From Flammeovirgaceae bacterium UBA2338 (lineage in GTDB: Bacteria; Bacteroidota; Bacteroidia; Cytophagales; Cyclobacteriaceae): a DNA stretch of 64,000 nt. Location of the stretch: the NCBI GenBank assembly GCA_002344795.1, contig DDUM01000011.1, forward strand, positions 31,313-95,312, given 5' to 3'. Made by a program: the position numbers and the translations under genes. This document shows positions 1 through 8,599 of this stretch, piece after piece; positions within the stretch are counted from its first letter, which is position 1, and each line of letters starts with the position of its first letter. Below the pieces are notes generated by a model. The model had not been told where the DNA came from. It worked only from the letters and a program-made list of their open reading frames with translations, and did no database searches.

Positions 1-834
1 TCCACTAACGTAATTGATCCATTGGTATCGCTCATCACCAATATTGGGTATGATCATAAAGACCTGCTTGGAGGAACGTTATCTGCTATTGCATCTGAGA
101 AAGCGGGAATTATCAAACAGAATGGAAGGGCTATCATTAGTGAACGGCAACCTGAAATAGAAGAAGTCTTTTTTAGAAAAGCAGCAACTGTAAATTCATT
201 ATTAAGATTTGCTCAGGATCGGTATACGGTTGCAAGATCTGCTGAGGAGAAGGATACCTTTATTGTACAGCAGGTGGGTAACTCTGGTAGTATCCATTTG
301 AAATCAGAACTGGTGGGTGGTTATCAAAAAAAGAACATTGCTGGTGTACTTGCTGTTGTTGATGAGTTAGTTGAATTGGGGTATGAGATTTCTCAAGAAG
401 CAATTAAAAAGGGAATCGCTGAAACAATAACCTTAACGGGCTTGAAAGGACGTTGGCAACAACTTGGAGAAAAGCCGTTGATCTATTGTGATACCGCGCA
501 TAATGCGGAAGGGATAATTGAAGTGTTGAAGATCATAGAAACCATCCCTCATGAAAAACTGCATATTGTTATTGGTATGGTAAAAGACAAGGATATTGAT
601 TCGGTTCTTTCCTTACTTCCTAAAAACGCAACCTACTACTTTTGTGCTGCTTCAATTCCCAGAGCATTGGATGCGCCAGCCTTAGCCACCAGAGCAGCTG
701 CATTAAACTTAAAAGGTAAAACCATCAATAAGATAAGTGATGCCATCAAAACAGCTAAATCGTCTGCCAATCCCGAAGATCTCATTTTCATTGGCGGAAG
801 TACATTTGTGGTGGCCGAGATAGAAGAACTGTAA
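1..834 (+). CDS. folC: FolC bifunctional dihydrofolate/folylpolyglutamate synthase, 5' end cut by window
   Basis: This enzyme ligates glutamate to dihydropteroate and folates using ATP, in the cytosol. The reading frame is open at the left edge, so only the C-terminal ~277 residues are present; a TTG at 22 is not the true start. Visible signatures are ITNIGYDH, then LGGTLSAIASEKAGIIK, which is the Mur-ligase-type FolC signature. Later come a substrate-binding stretch with GLKGRWQ and DTAHNAEG, and the usual terminal GGSTFVVAE. The N-terminal P-loop lies outside the window. The next gene, trmB, begins 2 bases after the stop, so the two are probably co-transcribed and translationally coupled. 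Nothing looks abnormal in the part that can be seen. Confidence 0.95.
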   Translation, partial: STNVIDPLVSLITNIGYDHKDLLGGTLSAIASEKAGIIKQNGRAIISERQPEIEEVFFRKAATVNSLLRFAQDRYTVARSAEEKDTFIVQQVGNSGSIHLKSELVGGYQKKNIAGVLAVVDELVELGYEISQEAIKKGIAETITLTGLKGRWQQLGEKPLIYCDTAHNAEGIIEVLKIIETIPHEKLHIVIGMVKDKDIDSVLSLLPKNATYYFCAASIPRALDAPALATRAAALNLKGKTINKISDAIKTAKSSANPEDLIFIGGSTFVVAEIEEL

Positions 835-836
835 GG

Positions 837-1496
837 ATGAAAAGCAAAATAGCAAGGTTTAAGATCATTTCGGAACGAGACAATGTACTGGAACCCGGAA
901 AGGAATTGTATTTCGATATCAAGGGAAATTGGAATAAAACCCAGTTTAAAAACGACAACCCGATTACCATTGAATTGGCCTGTGGAAGAGGTGAATACTC
1001 AGTTGGAATGGCAGAATTATTTCCCGACAGAAATTTTGTTGGTATTGATGTAAAAGGGGATAGGATTTGGAAGGGAAGTACCTGGGCTGTTGAAAAAAAA
1101 CTGGATAATGTAGCCTTTCTTAGAGCTCAAATTCATACGCTGGAAAATTTTTTTGATGAAAATGAGGTGAGCGAAATTTGGCTGACGTTCCCTGACCCAC
1201 GCCCAAAAAAGAGAGATGTTAAGCGGAGGCTAAGCAATAATAGGTTTCTCAATTTGTACAAAAAAGTTCTGAAACCAGAGGGTCTGTTCAGATTAAAAAC
1301 AGACAATACTGATCTGTTCAATTTTACCCTTGAGGAATTACAAGAGCGGGATGACATTAAAGAACTGAAGACAACTTTTGATGTTTATCAATCTGAGTTG
1401 AATGACGAGGTATTGGGAATCAAGACCAGATACGAAGAGATGTTTGCTAAAAAGGGAGAAACCATTAAATACCTGCGTTTTAAATTCATTAAGTGA
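837..1496 (+). CDS. trmB: TrmB tRNA (guanine-N7-)-methyltransferase
   Basis: It methylates N7 of G46 in the variable loop of tRNAs using S-adenosylmethionine. The 219-residue length is normal for the family. The SAM-binding loop ELACGRGEYSVG lies near residue 45. FVGIDVKGDR follows, and the family signature TFPDPRPKKRD sits near residue 118, followed by RRLSNNRFL. The ATG at 837 follows the folC stop by 2 bases, which fixes the start and suggests coupling. No terminator is obvious after it, and the next gene is convergent. Confidence 0.95.
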   Translation: MKSKIARFKIISERDNVLEPGKELYFDIKGNWNKTQFKNDNPITIELACGRGEYSVGMAELFPDRNFVGIDVKGDRIWKGSTWAVEKKLDNVAFLRAQIHTLENFFDENEVSEIWLTFPDPRPKKRDVKRRLSNNRFLNLYKKVLKPEGLFRLKTDNTDLFNFTLEELQERDDIKELKTTFDVYQSELNDEVLGIKTRYEEMFAKKGETIKYLRFKFIK

Positions 1497-1576
1497 TACA
1501 ATAAATAATTATGGATACCCAATTTCCTGTTACCACGGTTATGACAGTTTAACAAGCTACTCAACCCGATTCATCC

Positions 1577-2167
1577 TTAGTCGACCTCCAGAGTCTCGAA
1601 AACTGTTGCCAGGTGATCATAATCTTTTTGTCCCGGTTTGTCCTCTGACGAACCCTCCAAAAGAATTCCCGCGATAGGGAAAGATTCAATTTCATCTAAA
1701 TCTTCTATCAAGTGCTGGGGAACAAGAACATTGATGGCAGAATTGATTTCCTCCACAAGCTTCCATTCAGGTATTTTACTTTCAGCTAATACTAAGTATT
1801 GTATATTATACGTTGAAAGGTTGGATTTAATAACGGACCACTCTGCAAGGTCTGTTAACAAAATAAGTGATTCATTTTCAACTTTTGCCCCTAATTGCAT
1901 CAGCTGGTTATAATTTAATTGAATATGTTGGATGGCAGTAGATTCGGTTACTTTATCAAAGTCGTCATCATTCATTGTATCGGAATACTCAAGAACAAAT
2001 GCAGGGCCTGACACCCAACCGACAATCTCGCGAAATGTTTCAAATGGAATTTGTCCATCTGCATCACCGATCGGAAACCCTAAAAAATCTACACCCATGC
2101 CGGCACAATACCTTGCATCGCTTAGATTGGTAATGTTTCCTACTTTTACTTTGGTCTTTAATTGCAT
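1577..2167 (-). CDS. Degenerate TrpF-like (beta/alpha)8-barrel protein
   Basis: The protein has about 196 residues. Its N-terminus (VKVGNITNLSDARYCAGMG, then DFLGF) aligns closely with phosphoribosylanthranilate isomerase (KICGITNLEDA...GADAVGF). The C-terminus (LLEGSSEDKPGQKDYD) matches the TrpF phosphate-loop end (SSGVE..PGKKD). However, the catalytic Cys of KICG is Gly here, the QLHG motif has become QLNY, and no equivalent of the catalytic Asp is apparent. It is therefore probably not an active isomerase but a repurposed barrel. No other trp gene is nearby. The ATG at 2167 is preferred; a TTG two codons upstream is possible. It runs convergently with folC-trmB and divergently from the next lipoprotein gene. 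Confidence 0.7.
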   Translation of the reverse strand: MQLKTKVKVGNITNLSDARYCAGMGVDFLGFPIGDADGQIPFETFREIVGWVSGPAFVLEYSDTMNDDDFDKVTESTAIQHIQLNYNQLMQLGAKVENESLILLTDLAEWSVIKSNLSTYNIQYLVLAESKIPEWKLVEEINSAINVLVPQHLIEDLDEIESFPIAGILLEGSSEDKPGQKDYDHLATVFETLEVD

Positions 2168-2202
2168 GGCCAAATATCAAAAAGAAAAAATAACTTTATG
2201 AA

Positions 2203-2949
2203 TTGAAAAGCAATAAAGTGGCTCATATACCTAAATATCTTTTGTTTTTTGCTTTGGTCATGTTCGTTTGGGCGTGCTCGGAAGACAATGATATCATTTC
2301 AAAAAATGACAGAGATTACTTTCCCATGCAGGTAGGTGCCTATTATGTATACGATATACAGGAGACAAGATATACTCCAATTGATGGAAGAGAAGATTTC
2401 TTATACCAATCTAAAATTTCAGTAACAGACTCTTTTACAAATAATGCAGGAGGCACTACCTATGTCCTTCAACGTGAAACTAAAATTGAAGGAGAAAGCC
2501 AGTTCAAATACCTGGACACATGGTCTGTACGAAGTGAACCTACACAGGTTGTTGTAAGCGAAGGGAATATTTCATTCGTCAGGTTGGCATTTCCTTTATC
2601 TAAAGGCCGCCAATGGAATGGTAACGCGTTGAATACATTGGGGGGAGAAGAGAGTTGCGGGGATGATTCTACTTTTTCTTGTGATATTTATGAGATCGGA
2701 GATATTGGGTTTCAGTTTGATCTCAATGGGGAGGTATTGGATGAAACAATTGAAGTTATTCAAAATAACAATATTGATTTGATTGTTAAACAAGATGTGC
2801 GAAAAGAAATTTATGTACGAAACATTGGACTTGTCTATAAAGAAAACACAATTCTGGAATACTGTACAGTAGGACCATGTATTGGCCAGCAACAAATTGA
2901 AAAAGGACAGGTGCTTAAGCAGACATTAACCAGCTATGGCAAAGAATAG
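2203..2949 (+). CDS. Predicted exported lipoprotein of unknown function
   Basis: The N-terminus has a basic stretch, a hydrophobic core and a lipobox ending FVWAC, with the lipidation Cys at about residue 25, so an outer-membrane lipoprotein is expected. The mature part begins acidic and Asn-rich (SEDNDI), typical of Bacteroidota surface lipoproteins, followed by a beta-rich domain starting FPMQVGAYYVYD. No enzymatic motif is recognised. The start is TTG at 2203, since the ATG at 2198 hits a stop after one codon. The last 14 bases overlap the subtilase gene, so the two are probably co-expressed. Two Cys pairs (ESCGDDSTFSC and YCTVGPC) could form disulfides in the periplasm. Confidence 0.7.
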   Translation: MKSNKVAHIPKYLLFFALVMFVWACSEDNDIISKNDRDYFPMQVGAYYVYDIQETRYTPIDGREDFLYQSKISVTDSFTNNAGGTTYVLQRETKIEGESQFKYLDTWSVRSEPTQVVVSEGNISFVRLAFPLSKGRQWNGNALNTLGGEESCGDDSTFSCDIYEIGDIGFQFDLNGEVLDETIEVIQNNNIDLIVKQDVRKEIYVRNIGLVYKENTILEYCTVGPCIGQQQIEKGQVLKQTLTSYGKE

Positions 2950-4549
2950 CCTTCTTTTAGTTTTAATAGTTTGTGCACACCTCTCGATTGCTCAAGAAGG
3001 GAGATATGCCGTATTCTTTGCAGATAAAGACGGGACTTCCTTTTCTATTGATAATCCTTTAGCATTTCTTTCGCAAAAAAGTGTTGACCGTAGAATGAAG
3101 AATGGAGCAGCTATTTCAAATGAAGATTTTCCGGTTAATACCAGTTATGTAGCTCAGTTGAAATCGTTGGGAGCTAATATCTTGTATACCTCGAGATGGA
3201 TGAACGCTGCTATTATCCAATTGGATGATGGCGAGCTTGCTGATATATTACTTCTGCCTTTTGTCTCCTCTTATGAATACCTCGGCCCTAAAGTTGATGT
3301 ATCAGGCGGAAGGGTAAGAAAGCTAAAAGACAAAAAAGATTCTAACCTTGGTATTATCAATCAGGTTCAGCTCAGTATGTTGGGATTGGATGATATGCAT
3401 AGTGAAGACATCTATGGGCAAGGAATTACCATTGCAGTGTTTGATAGCGGATTTCCTGGAGTAGATCAGGCTGATGCTTTTAAAGCTTTGTTTGATGAAG
3501 GCCGTATAACTCACACAATAGATATGGTTGGTAATTCCGAGAACGTGTTTCAGTATGATGGCCACGGAACAGAAGTTTTTTCAATCATGGCAGCAAATAA
3601 AGCAGGCAGCTTTTTAGGAGGGGTTCCAAAAGCCAATTATCAATTATATGTAACGGAAGAGGTATCCACTGAATTTAGAATTGAAGAATATAATTGGCTG
3701 GTGGCAGCGGAAAAGGCAGATAGCGCGGGAGTTGATATTATTAACTCCTCTTTGGGGTACAACCTATTTGACGATGCCAGTATGGATTATACCAAAACCC
3801 AGTTGGATGGAAACACTGCCTTGGTGAGCAAAGCTGCTCGCCTTGCAATAAGTAAGGGTATTTTTGTGGTAGTGAGTGCAGGGAATGACGGCAATACTTC
3901 ATGGTCGTTGGTTAATCCTCCGGCAGATGTAGATGGGATTTTGGCAGTTGGGTCTATTACCAGTACAGGAAACCTCAGTGGTTTTAGTTCAATTGGTCCT
4001 ACGACTGATGGTAGGATAAAGCCAGATGTGGTGGCATTAGGCTCTGGTGTGTCAGTGATTAAATCCAATGGAAATACTGGATTTACCAGCGGTACCTCCG
4101 CAGCCACTCCGCTAATTACAAGTCTTGTAGCCGGATTGATGCAGACATTTCCTGAGTTAACTGTTTCAGCGCTTTATGACCTTGTTATTGCTTCTGGTAA
4201 CATGAGCAATAATCCGGATAATCAAAAAGGATACGGAGTCCCGAATTATTCAGGGGCTAAGCTAATACAATTGGGAGAGGAGCCACCTGAACATACATCA
4301 GCAGTGTATCTATTTCCGAATCCGTCCTTTGGCAATACAATTAAACTGGAGATGGATGTGCCCATTGGACAAATGGCTACTATTCATATTTACAATTTAC
4401 AAGGCCAACTGATGCTTAGGTCAGAGGGTGAAATCGACTATTCCAATAACCCCATCGAGTTGGATGTATCGGGCATTGGATCTGGCCTCTATTTTGTCAA
4501 AGTAGAATCTGATGGGGTTTTGCGAACCATCCGACTTATAAAACTGTAA
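2936..4549 (+). CDS. Secreted subtilisin-like (S8) serine peptidase with T9SS type A sorting domain
   Basis: This is a 537-residue exported protease. The signal peptide runs to about residue 19 (cleavage after SIAQ). The catalytic triad is intact: Asp170 in IAVFDSGF, His210 in YDGHGTEV and Ser388 in SGTSAATP, with the oxyanion Asn near 317 in VSAGNDGN. The last ~80 residues form a beta-sandwich beginning YLFPNPS and ending with GLYFVKV and a basic tail (RTIRLIKL). This is the pattern of the C-terminal domain that directs cargo through the Bacteroidota type IX secretion system. It overlaps the upstream lipoprotein gene by 14 bases. The role is inferred as extracellular protein breakdown or surface processing. 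Confidence 0.92.
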   Translation: MAKNSLLLVLIVCAHLSIAQEGRYAVFFADKDGTSFSIDNPLAFLSQKSVDRRMKNGAAISNEDFPVNTSYVAQLKSLGANILYTSRWMNAAIIQLDDGELADILLLPFVSSYEYLGPKVDVSGGRVRKLKDKKDSNLGIINQVQLSMLGLDDMHSEDIYGQGITIAVFDSGFPGVDQADAFKALFDEGRITHTIDMVGNSENVFQYDGHGTEVFSIMAANKAGSFLGGVPKANYQLYVTEEVSTEFRIEEYNWLVAAEKADSAGVDIINSSLGYNLFDDASMDYTKTQLDGNTALVSKAARLAISKGIFVVVSAGNDGNTSWSLVNPPADVDGILAVGSITSTGNLSGFSSIGPTTDGRIKPDVVALGSGVSVIKSNGNTGFTSGTSAATPLITSLVAGLMQTFPELTVSALYDLVIASGNMSNNPDNQKGYGVPNYSGAKLIQLGEEPPEHTSAVYLFPNPSFGNTIKLEMDVPIGQMATIHIYNLQGQLMLRSEGEIDYSNNPIELDVSGIGSGLYFVKVESDGVLRTIRLIKL

Positions 4550-4599
4550 GTATCACATTCAATTCAACCTTCCAGGTAATTAAGGTCGCCCAGAGGTGC

Positions 4600-4607
4600 T
4601 ATATTTG
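4600..4607 (+). promoter_or_regulatory. Candidate Bacteroidota -7 promoter element upstream of rpe
   Basis: TATATTTG matches the Bacteroidota -7 consensus TAnnTTTG exactly and lies 44 bases before the rpe ATG. The matching -33 TTTG box is weak (only TTAAGG about 20 bases upstream), so this rests on the -7 element alone. Confidence 0.35.
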
Positions 4608-4651
4608 CGGTAGACTGACCCCTGAAAGGTTTTTATATTCAAATTAGCTTT

Positions 4652-5305
4652 ATGAACCCTATAGTTGCCCCTTCCATACTTGCTGCCGATTTCGCCAATC
4701 TCGAAAGTGAGGTTAAAATGATCAATGAAAGTGCTGCGGACTGGATACATGTGGATATCATGGATGGTGTCTTTGTCCCTAATTTATCCATGGGTATACC
4801 AGTAGTCAAAGCCATTAAAAAACATGCTTCAAAACCACTGGATGTACACCTGATGATTGTGAATCCCGAACGGTATGTAGATGCTTTTTATGAGGCAGGG
4901 GCATCAGTGATTTCTATTCATATAGAAGCAAGCCCACATTTGCATCGAACCATTCAACAAATACAGGCATTGGGAATCAAAGCAGGTGTAGCAATCAATC
5001 CCCACACGGGAGTGGATCAATTGGAAGACATAATTGGTGATATTGACCTGGTATGTATGATGTCAGTAAATCCAGGTTTTGGAGGGCAGAAATTTATAGA
5101 GAACACCTACAAGAAAGTAGAAAGACTTAGGTCAATGATAACAAGAACTGGCTCCAGGGCACAAATAGAAATTGATGGAGGGGTAAACCTACAGAACGCA
5201 AAACCGTTAATCAACGCGGGTGCCGATGTGCTGGTGGCAGGAAACTTTGTTTTCTCTTCCTCAAATCCTAATGAAGTGATTTCTCAGTTGAAAGATTTGA
5301 AATAG
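4652..5305 (+). CDS. rpe: Ribulose-phosphate 3-epimerase
   Basis: It interconverts ribulose 5-phosphate and xylulose 5-phosphate in the pentose phosphate pathway. The 217-residue length is typical. Family signatures are present in order: APSILAADFANL at the N-terminus, HVDIMDGVFVPN with the first catalytic Asp and metal ligands, LDVHLMI, the MSVNPGFGGQ phosphate-binding loop, and EIDGGVN with the second catalytic Asp. The phosphate clamp GADVLVAGNFVF is near the end. The start ATG is unambiguous. It stands alone between the subtilase and the LpoB-like gene, with its own candidate promoter. Confidence 0.97.
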   Translation: MNPIVAPSILAADFANLESEVKMINESAADWIHVDIMDGVFVPNLSMGIPVVKAIKKHASKPLDVHLMIVNPERYVDAFYEAGASVISIHIEASPHLHRTIQQIQALGIKAGVAINPHTGVDQLEDIIGDIDLVCMMSVNPGFGGQKFIENTYKKVERLRSMITRTGSRAQIEIDGGVNLQNAKPLINAGADVLVAGNFVFSSSNPNEVISQLKDLK

Positions 5306-5344
5306 TTTTCGGCAAGGAATTTGATTTAAACTACTTAAAATAAT

Positions 5345-5920
5345 ATGCGATCCATCTTCTTTATAGCGATATGTTTAGTTTTTTTATTTGGTTGTGCCCG
5401 ATCGGTATCTCGCATCGATCCTAACACTTCGATTGACTTAAGTGGGCGATGGAATGATACGGATTCACGCAAAGTAGCTGAAACCATGACCCATGATTTG
5501 CTCACCAGTAGTAAATTTAAGGAGTTTGCAAAGGAGCAGGGTAAAAAGCCTGCAATAATTGTAGGGTGGGTGCAGAATAAGACCAGTGAACATATTGATG
5601 CCGACAACTTTATTAAAAAAATTGAACTCACCATCTTTAATTCAGGTATTGCCGATTTGGTAGAATCTGAATCTTTTAGAGATAAGTTAAGAGAAGAACG
5701 CGCACAGCAACAGGATTTTTCAAGTGGTGAAACCGCGTCACAATGGGGTTTGGAAGTAGGTGCAGACCTGATGCTGTTTGGTGAAATGACCTCTGAAACT
5801 GATGTGTACAACAATAGGCGAGTGGTCAACTATATCGTTACACTCTTCCTCACCGATATTGAAACCAATAGACGTGTGTGGTATGGACAGAAGGAGATAA
5901 AGAAATTTATCAAAAATTAG
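5345..5920 (+). CDS. LpoB-like penicillin-binding-protein activator lipoprotein
   Basis: The signal peptide ends in a clear lipobox (LFGC, Cys17). The mature part carries the pattern of the LpoB family: IDLSGRWNDTDSRKVAE, then a globular region with PAIIVGWVQN and a late QWGLEVGADLMLFGEM segment. In Enterobacteria LpoB stimulates the peptidoglycan synthase PBP1b from the outer membrane. A similar cell-wall role is inferred here, but a Bacteroidota partner is not established by this sequence. The following gene starts 1 base after the stop, and the two form a conserved-looking lipoprotein pair. At 191 residues it is close to the family length. Confidence 0.75.
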   Translation: MRSIFFIAICLVFLFGCARSVSRIDPNTSIDLSGRWNDTDSRKVAETMTHDLLTSSKFKEFAKEQGKKPAIIVGWVQNKTSEHIDADNFIKKIELTIFNSGIADLVESESFRDKLREERAQQQDFSSGETASQWGLEVGADLMLFGEMTSETDVYNNRRVVNYIVTLFLTDIETNRRVWYGQKEIKKFIKN

Positions 5921-5921
5921 C

Positions 5922-7352
5922 TTGCTAGCTTATAATAATATTAAGAAAGGGCAGTCAAGAATCTCTATTCTAGCTTTATTATTGGTGGCGCAATCCTGTG
6001 CTACTTACTATCAGGCCAATTATAGTTTTAATCAATCTTTTGAACAAGGGCATCTGGAACAAGCCCTGGAAGCACTTGACAATTCTTCTTCAAGGGATTA
6101 TAGAAAAAAAGAGTTTTTGTATTTATCCAATAGTGGATTGCTCTTATCCGTCCTGGGGCGTTTCGAGGAAAGCAATGAGTATCTCGAGAAAGCATTTCTC
6201 TATGGTGAGGATTACCAGAAGAACTATCTGAATGAAGCAGCATCCTACCTCACCAACCCTATGGTTACTTCCTATAAAGGAGAAGATCACGAGCACCTTA
6301 TGGTTTTGTATTACAAGGCCATGAATTATTTAAAGATGAACAAATATGAGGAAGCGCTTATTGAATGTCGCAGACTCAATATCCGGTTGCAACAACTTAG
6401 CGATAAGTATGACTCGGATAAAAAATATAAAAGAGATGCATTTGTTCATCTGCTCATGGGCATTATCTACGAAGCCGACAAGGATTACAATAATGCCTTT
6501 ATCGCCTATCGGAATGCGTATGATATTTATCAAGATGATTACACCGTTTTGTTTGAAATGGAAGCCCCTCCACAGTTGAAGGAGGACTTGCTTCGCACAT
6601 CATTGTTAAGTGGATTACAATCTGAACACGAATTTTATAAAAATGAATTTGACAGGCTTGACTATCAATACAACCCACCTGATGGAGGAGATCTGGTATT
6701 TTTCTGGCACAATGGACTCAGTCCGATCAAGTCAGAATGGAGCATCAATTTCGTGATACATAGAAAAGACAATTGGGTAACATTTGTAAACGAGGAGTAT
6801 AATTTAAGTTTTCCTTTTAATTTATCGGATCATAATGAAAAGGACAAAGATGGGTTGGCCGACTTAGAAGTGTTTAGGGTAGCATTTCCAAAGTATGTAG
6901 AACGTCCCGTTTATTATAAAAAGGCTTCCATCACCAGCAATGGTAATACGATTTCACTGGAGCCTATTGAAGACATCAATAAAATAGCAACTCAGGTGTT
7001 GCAGCAACGTATGACGCTGGAGCTCAGTAGGGCACTGGTAAGAGCTGCTTTGAAAAAAGTGACTGAGTACCAAATGAGAAAAGAAAATAAGGCACTTGGA
7101 TCCTTGTTTGGAATCATCAACGCAATTACAGAGAAAGCAGACACCAGAAACTGGCAAACGTTACCTCACTCTATTTACTATTCCCGGGTGTCCATGAAGT
7201 TGGGCACCAATGAAGTGACACTTCACCTTATCCCTGATGCTGATGGAAAGTCAGAGGAACACAACTTTACGTATATAGTGAACGAGAAAGGGATGATGTT
7301 TCATACATTTACTTCACTGGAGAGCAACATACCCAGCTATCGCTTTTATTAA
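5922..7352 (+). CDS. TPR-like outer-membrane lipoprotein (COG3014-type)
   Basis: This 476-residue lipoprotein has a lipobox VAQSC (Cys26). A helical, tetratricopeptide-like N-terminal half follows (repeats around EQALEALDNSS, ESNEYLEKAF, YEEALIECRR, YNNAFIAYRNAY). The C-terminal half is beta-rich and of unknown function. The layout matches the COG3014 family, often found beside an LpoB-like gene as it is here. The start is TTG at 5922, directly after the upstream stop, and no better in-frame start precedes the signal peptide. Translational coupling with the LpoB-like gene is likely. A joint role in envelope or cell-wall assembly is inferred. Confidence 0.65.
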   Translation: MLAYNNIKKGQSRISILALLLVAQSCATYYQANYSFNQSFEQGHLEQALEALDNSSSRDYRKKEFLYLSNSGLLLSVLGRFEESNEYLEKAFLYGEDYQKNYLNEAASYLTNPMVTSYKGEDHEHLMVLYYKAMNYLKMNKYEEALIECRRLNIRLQQLSDKYDSDKKYKRDAFVHLLMGIIYEADKDYNNAFIAYRNAYDIYQDDYTVLFEMEAPPQLKEDLLRTSLLSGLQSEHEFYKNEFDRLDYQYNPPDGGDLVFFWHNGLSPIKSEWSINFVIHRKDNWVTFVNEEYNLSFPFNLSDHNEKDKDGLADLEVFRVAFPKYVERPVYYKKASITSNGNTISLEPIEDINKIATQVLQQRMTLELSRALVRAALKKVTEYQMRKENKALGSLFGIINAITEKADTRNWQTLPHSIYYSRVSMKLGTNEVTLHLIPDADGKSEEHNFTYIVNEKGMMFHTFTSLESNIPSYRFY

Positions 7353-7457
7353 ACTCGTGTTAATTTTTGGGTTAATTTTCTATTTTTATCACAATTTGGT
7401 GCTTGTTTTTTAGTTAAAAATGCGGAACTGACTCATTTTAGAACCATATCGCTCTTC

Positions 7458-8453
7458 TTGCTTTTCTATTGTGGCATTGCTGTTATCGCCTACTCACAAA
7501 AGGAGGATGAGATTACCTTTCCTTTGGATAACTTTTATGCTAAGAGGATAAAAAGCCCTTTCCGAACGGTCCTAAAGAACTTTGTATTCAGTGGAAGTAC
7601 AGGGTATGGTAATACCTTCTTAAGTCACAAATTGGATGGATTTGCCATTTCTCAGGTTGATGGTGTTGCACCTACTATTTTTCCGGTGGATCTGAGCAAT
7701 AGATTTAATAATTGGGTGAATACCGTAAATGGAGCAACCCCACAAGGACCAGATAGTTTCGTGGTAAGTTCTGATTCCACAAAGCTAGGCTTCAAAGGGA
7801 ATGCATTGAATATTCCTCTTAAGTTAACTCTTCATTATGAATTTTTGGATAGGTATAGGATAGGAGTTGGATACTCCTACGAAATAATGAGCATGGGCGA
7901 GTTTCGCCCAATCAGCTTTGCAGATAGAATAAATAATTTCAAGCCTGGTAATAGCGCAGGGTTTATGAGGAAGTATTTCTTTTTAGTAGGTGTGTCTTTT
8001 TATCGTTGGAATGATTTGTTGTTTACAGGAGATGCCAATGTAGGTGGTTATAATCCAGGCAATAACTTTACCAAGAGCCTTATTAAGAAGGGGGTGTTTG
8101 CCAATATAGGGGTTACTATTGAACAAGATTTTTCCGAGTATATAAAAGTCTTTGCCCGACCTTCGTTCGAGATCAAGAACTATACATTGTCTGTCCCTGG
8201 AAGTAATGATCGTTCGATTGTTCATAACCTGAATGCGTTTTACATCAATGTAGGATTATCCTATCGCTTTCCAGAGTTAGCAAAGTGTTATCATCACAAT
8301 TGCAATGCCCAAATTAACCATGCTCATGGCAACAAAGAATACAGGAGCAGGATGCACCCATTTTGGAAAAAACAGAACCCCCATTATGGTGAAAACTATC
8401 CAAAACCAATCAGGGAAAAACGCAAAAACCGAAGGAAATTAAACCCCTATTGA
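7458..8453 (+). CDS. Predicted outer-membrane beta-barrel protein, start uncertain
   Basis: About 331 residues with alternating hydrophobic strands, many aromatic residues and Gly/Asn turns (GYSYEI, FANIGVTIEQDF, FYINVGLSYRFPELA), which suggests a small outer-membrane barrel. A hydrophilic His/Lys/Arg-rich tail follows (HHNCNAQINHAHGNKEY). The TTG at 7458 gives only a short signal peptide ending AYSQ. In-frame hydrophobic codons (THFRTISLFLL) continue upstream but contain no standard start. An ATG at 7420 with a fitting beginning is in another frame and stops after three codons. The true start may lie upstream, or a base may have been lost or gained near 7430. No named family is recognised. 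Confidence 0.55.
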   Translation: MLFYCGIAVIAYSQKEDEITFPLDNFYAKRIKSPFRTVLKNFVFSGSTGYGNTFLSHKLDGFAISQVDGVAPTIFPVDLSNRFNNWVNTVNGATPQGPDSFVVSSDSTKLGFKGNALNIPLKLTLHYEFLDRYRIGVGYSYEIMSMGEFRPISFADRINNFKPGNSAGFMRKYFFLVGVSFYRWNDLLFTGDANVGGYNPGNNFTKSLIKKGVFANIGVTIEQDFSEYIKVFARPSFEIKNYTLSVPGSNDRSIVHNLNAFYINVGLSYRFPELAKCYHHNCNAQINHAHGNKEYRSRMHPFWKKQNPHYGENYPKPIREKRKNRRKLNPY

Positions 8454-8599
8454 GCACTCGTAAATTCTTGTTTTTAAGGTACTTAAAAGCCCTTCTGTAG
8501 CGCTTAAATTCCTCAATTTTGCTTATCTTGCAAGCCTTAAAATGGGGGCTGGAATTCAACGAATCTCACCCCTAAGAAAAGGACTATAAAAGAACAAAA

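Noticed and set aside
1577..2167. Calling this gene a functional trpF
   Set aside because: The catalytic Cys and Asp are missing, so only the fold similarity is claimed.
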